Below, in pieces: positions 30,902-31,182 of a DNA stretch of 31,182 nt. The stretch comes from an uncultured Collinsella sp. (lineage in GTDB: Bacteria; Actinomycetota; Coriobacteriia; Coriobacteriales; Coriobacteriaceae). Position 1 is the stretch's first letter. Each line of letters begins with the position of its first letter. A program made the translations under genes and the position numbers. Under the pieces are notes generated by a model, which searched no databases, had not been told where the DNA came from, and saw only the letters and a list, made by a program, of their open reading frames with translations. The stretch covers positions 1 through 31,182 of the forward strand of contig URSO01000021.1 of the NCBI GenBank assembly GCA_900550415.1, in the 5' to 3' direction.

Positions 30902-31182
30902 ATGAAGAAGACCATCGCAATCGGTTGCGACCATATCGTTACGGACGAGAAGATCTATCTGGCCGACCGCCTGGAGCAGGCTGGCTACAAGGTGCTTGAC
31001 TGCGGCACCTACAGCCACACCCGTACGCACTATCCCATCTACGGTAAGGCCGTGGGCGAGGCTGTTGCCAGCGGCAAGGCCGACTTTGGCGTGGCCCTGT
31101 GCGGCACCGGCATCGGCATCACCAACGCCGTCAACAAGGTTCCCGGCGCTCGCTGCGCCCTGGTTCGCGACATGACCAGCGC
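30902..31182 (+). CDS. lacB: Galactose-6-phosphate isomerase subunit LacB (partial, runs off the window)
   Basis: The first 93 codons are present, of about 171 in known LacB. MKKTIAIGCDHIVTDEKI, the DCGTYSHTRTHYPIYGKAVGEAV segment and VALCGTGIGITNAVNKVPGARCAL, with the catalytic-loop Cys in CGTGIG, are those of LacB. AAAGGA lies 7 nt before ATG 30902. It is the second gene of the lacAB operon and is cut by the window end, not by mutation. lacD would be expected further on but cannot be seen. Confidence 0.93.
   Translation, partial: MKKTIAIGCDHIVTDEKIYLADRLEQAGYKVLDCGTYSHTRTHYPIYGKAVGEAVASGKADFGVALCGTGIGITNAVNKVPGARCALVRDMTS

Overview
The window reads as chromosome of a GC-rich actinobacterial gut commensal, most like Collinsella (Coriobacteriia). 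The basis is about 60% GC, strong AGGAG-type ribosome binding sites, and sugar-phosphotransferase (PTS) genes of the lactose / tagatose-6-phosphate type usually associated with lactic acid bacteria. The genus is inferred from gene content and base use; no database search was possible.

Region 1 (1-6.8 kb) is an amino-sugar / tagatose-6-phosphate cluster. It holds a GntR/HutC regulator with a dre-like operator, agaS (galactosamine-6-phosphate deaminase/isomerase), a nagA-type deacetylase, a flavodoxin-like protein on the other strand, a LacX-type epimerase, lacC (tagatose-6-phosphate kinase), the C-terminal stub of a second nagA, and a YhcH/YjgK/YiaL protein. Region 2 (6.8-12.1 kb) is mixed. 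It holds two CCTAGG-centred palindromes, a frameshifted gene of unknown function, tRNA-Thr(CGT), an orphan mannose-type PTS IIB-like protein whose phosphorylated His is Tyr, galM, a LacR-like DeoR repressor, and a Fic protein preceded by a perfect 32-bp inverted repeat.

Region 3 (12.1-26.8 kb) is the most striking part. It contains three consecutive modules, each made of a LacI-family regulator divergent from a lactose-type PTS EIICB (lacE) and a GH1 6-phospho-beta-galactosidase (lacG). Each module has its own pair of operators (shared AATG...ACGT...CATT frame, module-specific inner bases) and a hairpin between its two enzyme genes. Related hairpin repeats lie beside modules 1, 2 and 3, and a C-then-D pair of them recurs as E-then-F at the two module junctions, which suggests that the whole cassette was duplicated in tandem.

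Region 4 (26.8-31.2 kb) holds lacF (the only IIA seen), a very GC-rich IS110-family element, an unknown membrane protein, lacA and the start of lacB, which runs off the window. Candidate LacR operators with the same core lie before lacR, lacF and lacA.

Together the genes describe uptake of several beta-galactosides by three PTS permeases that probably share one IIA. Three phospho-beta-galactosidases would cleave them inside the cell. Galactose-6-phosphate would then be converted by LacAB, and galactosamine-6-phosphate by NagA/AgaS, to tagatose-6-phosphate, which LacC phosphorylates. The tagatose-bisphosphate aldolase (LacD) is not in the window.
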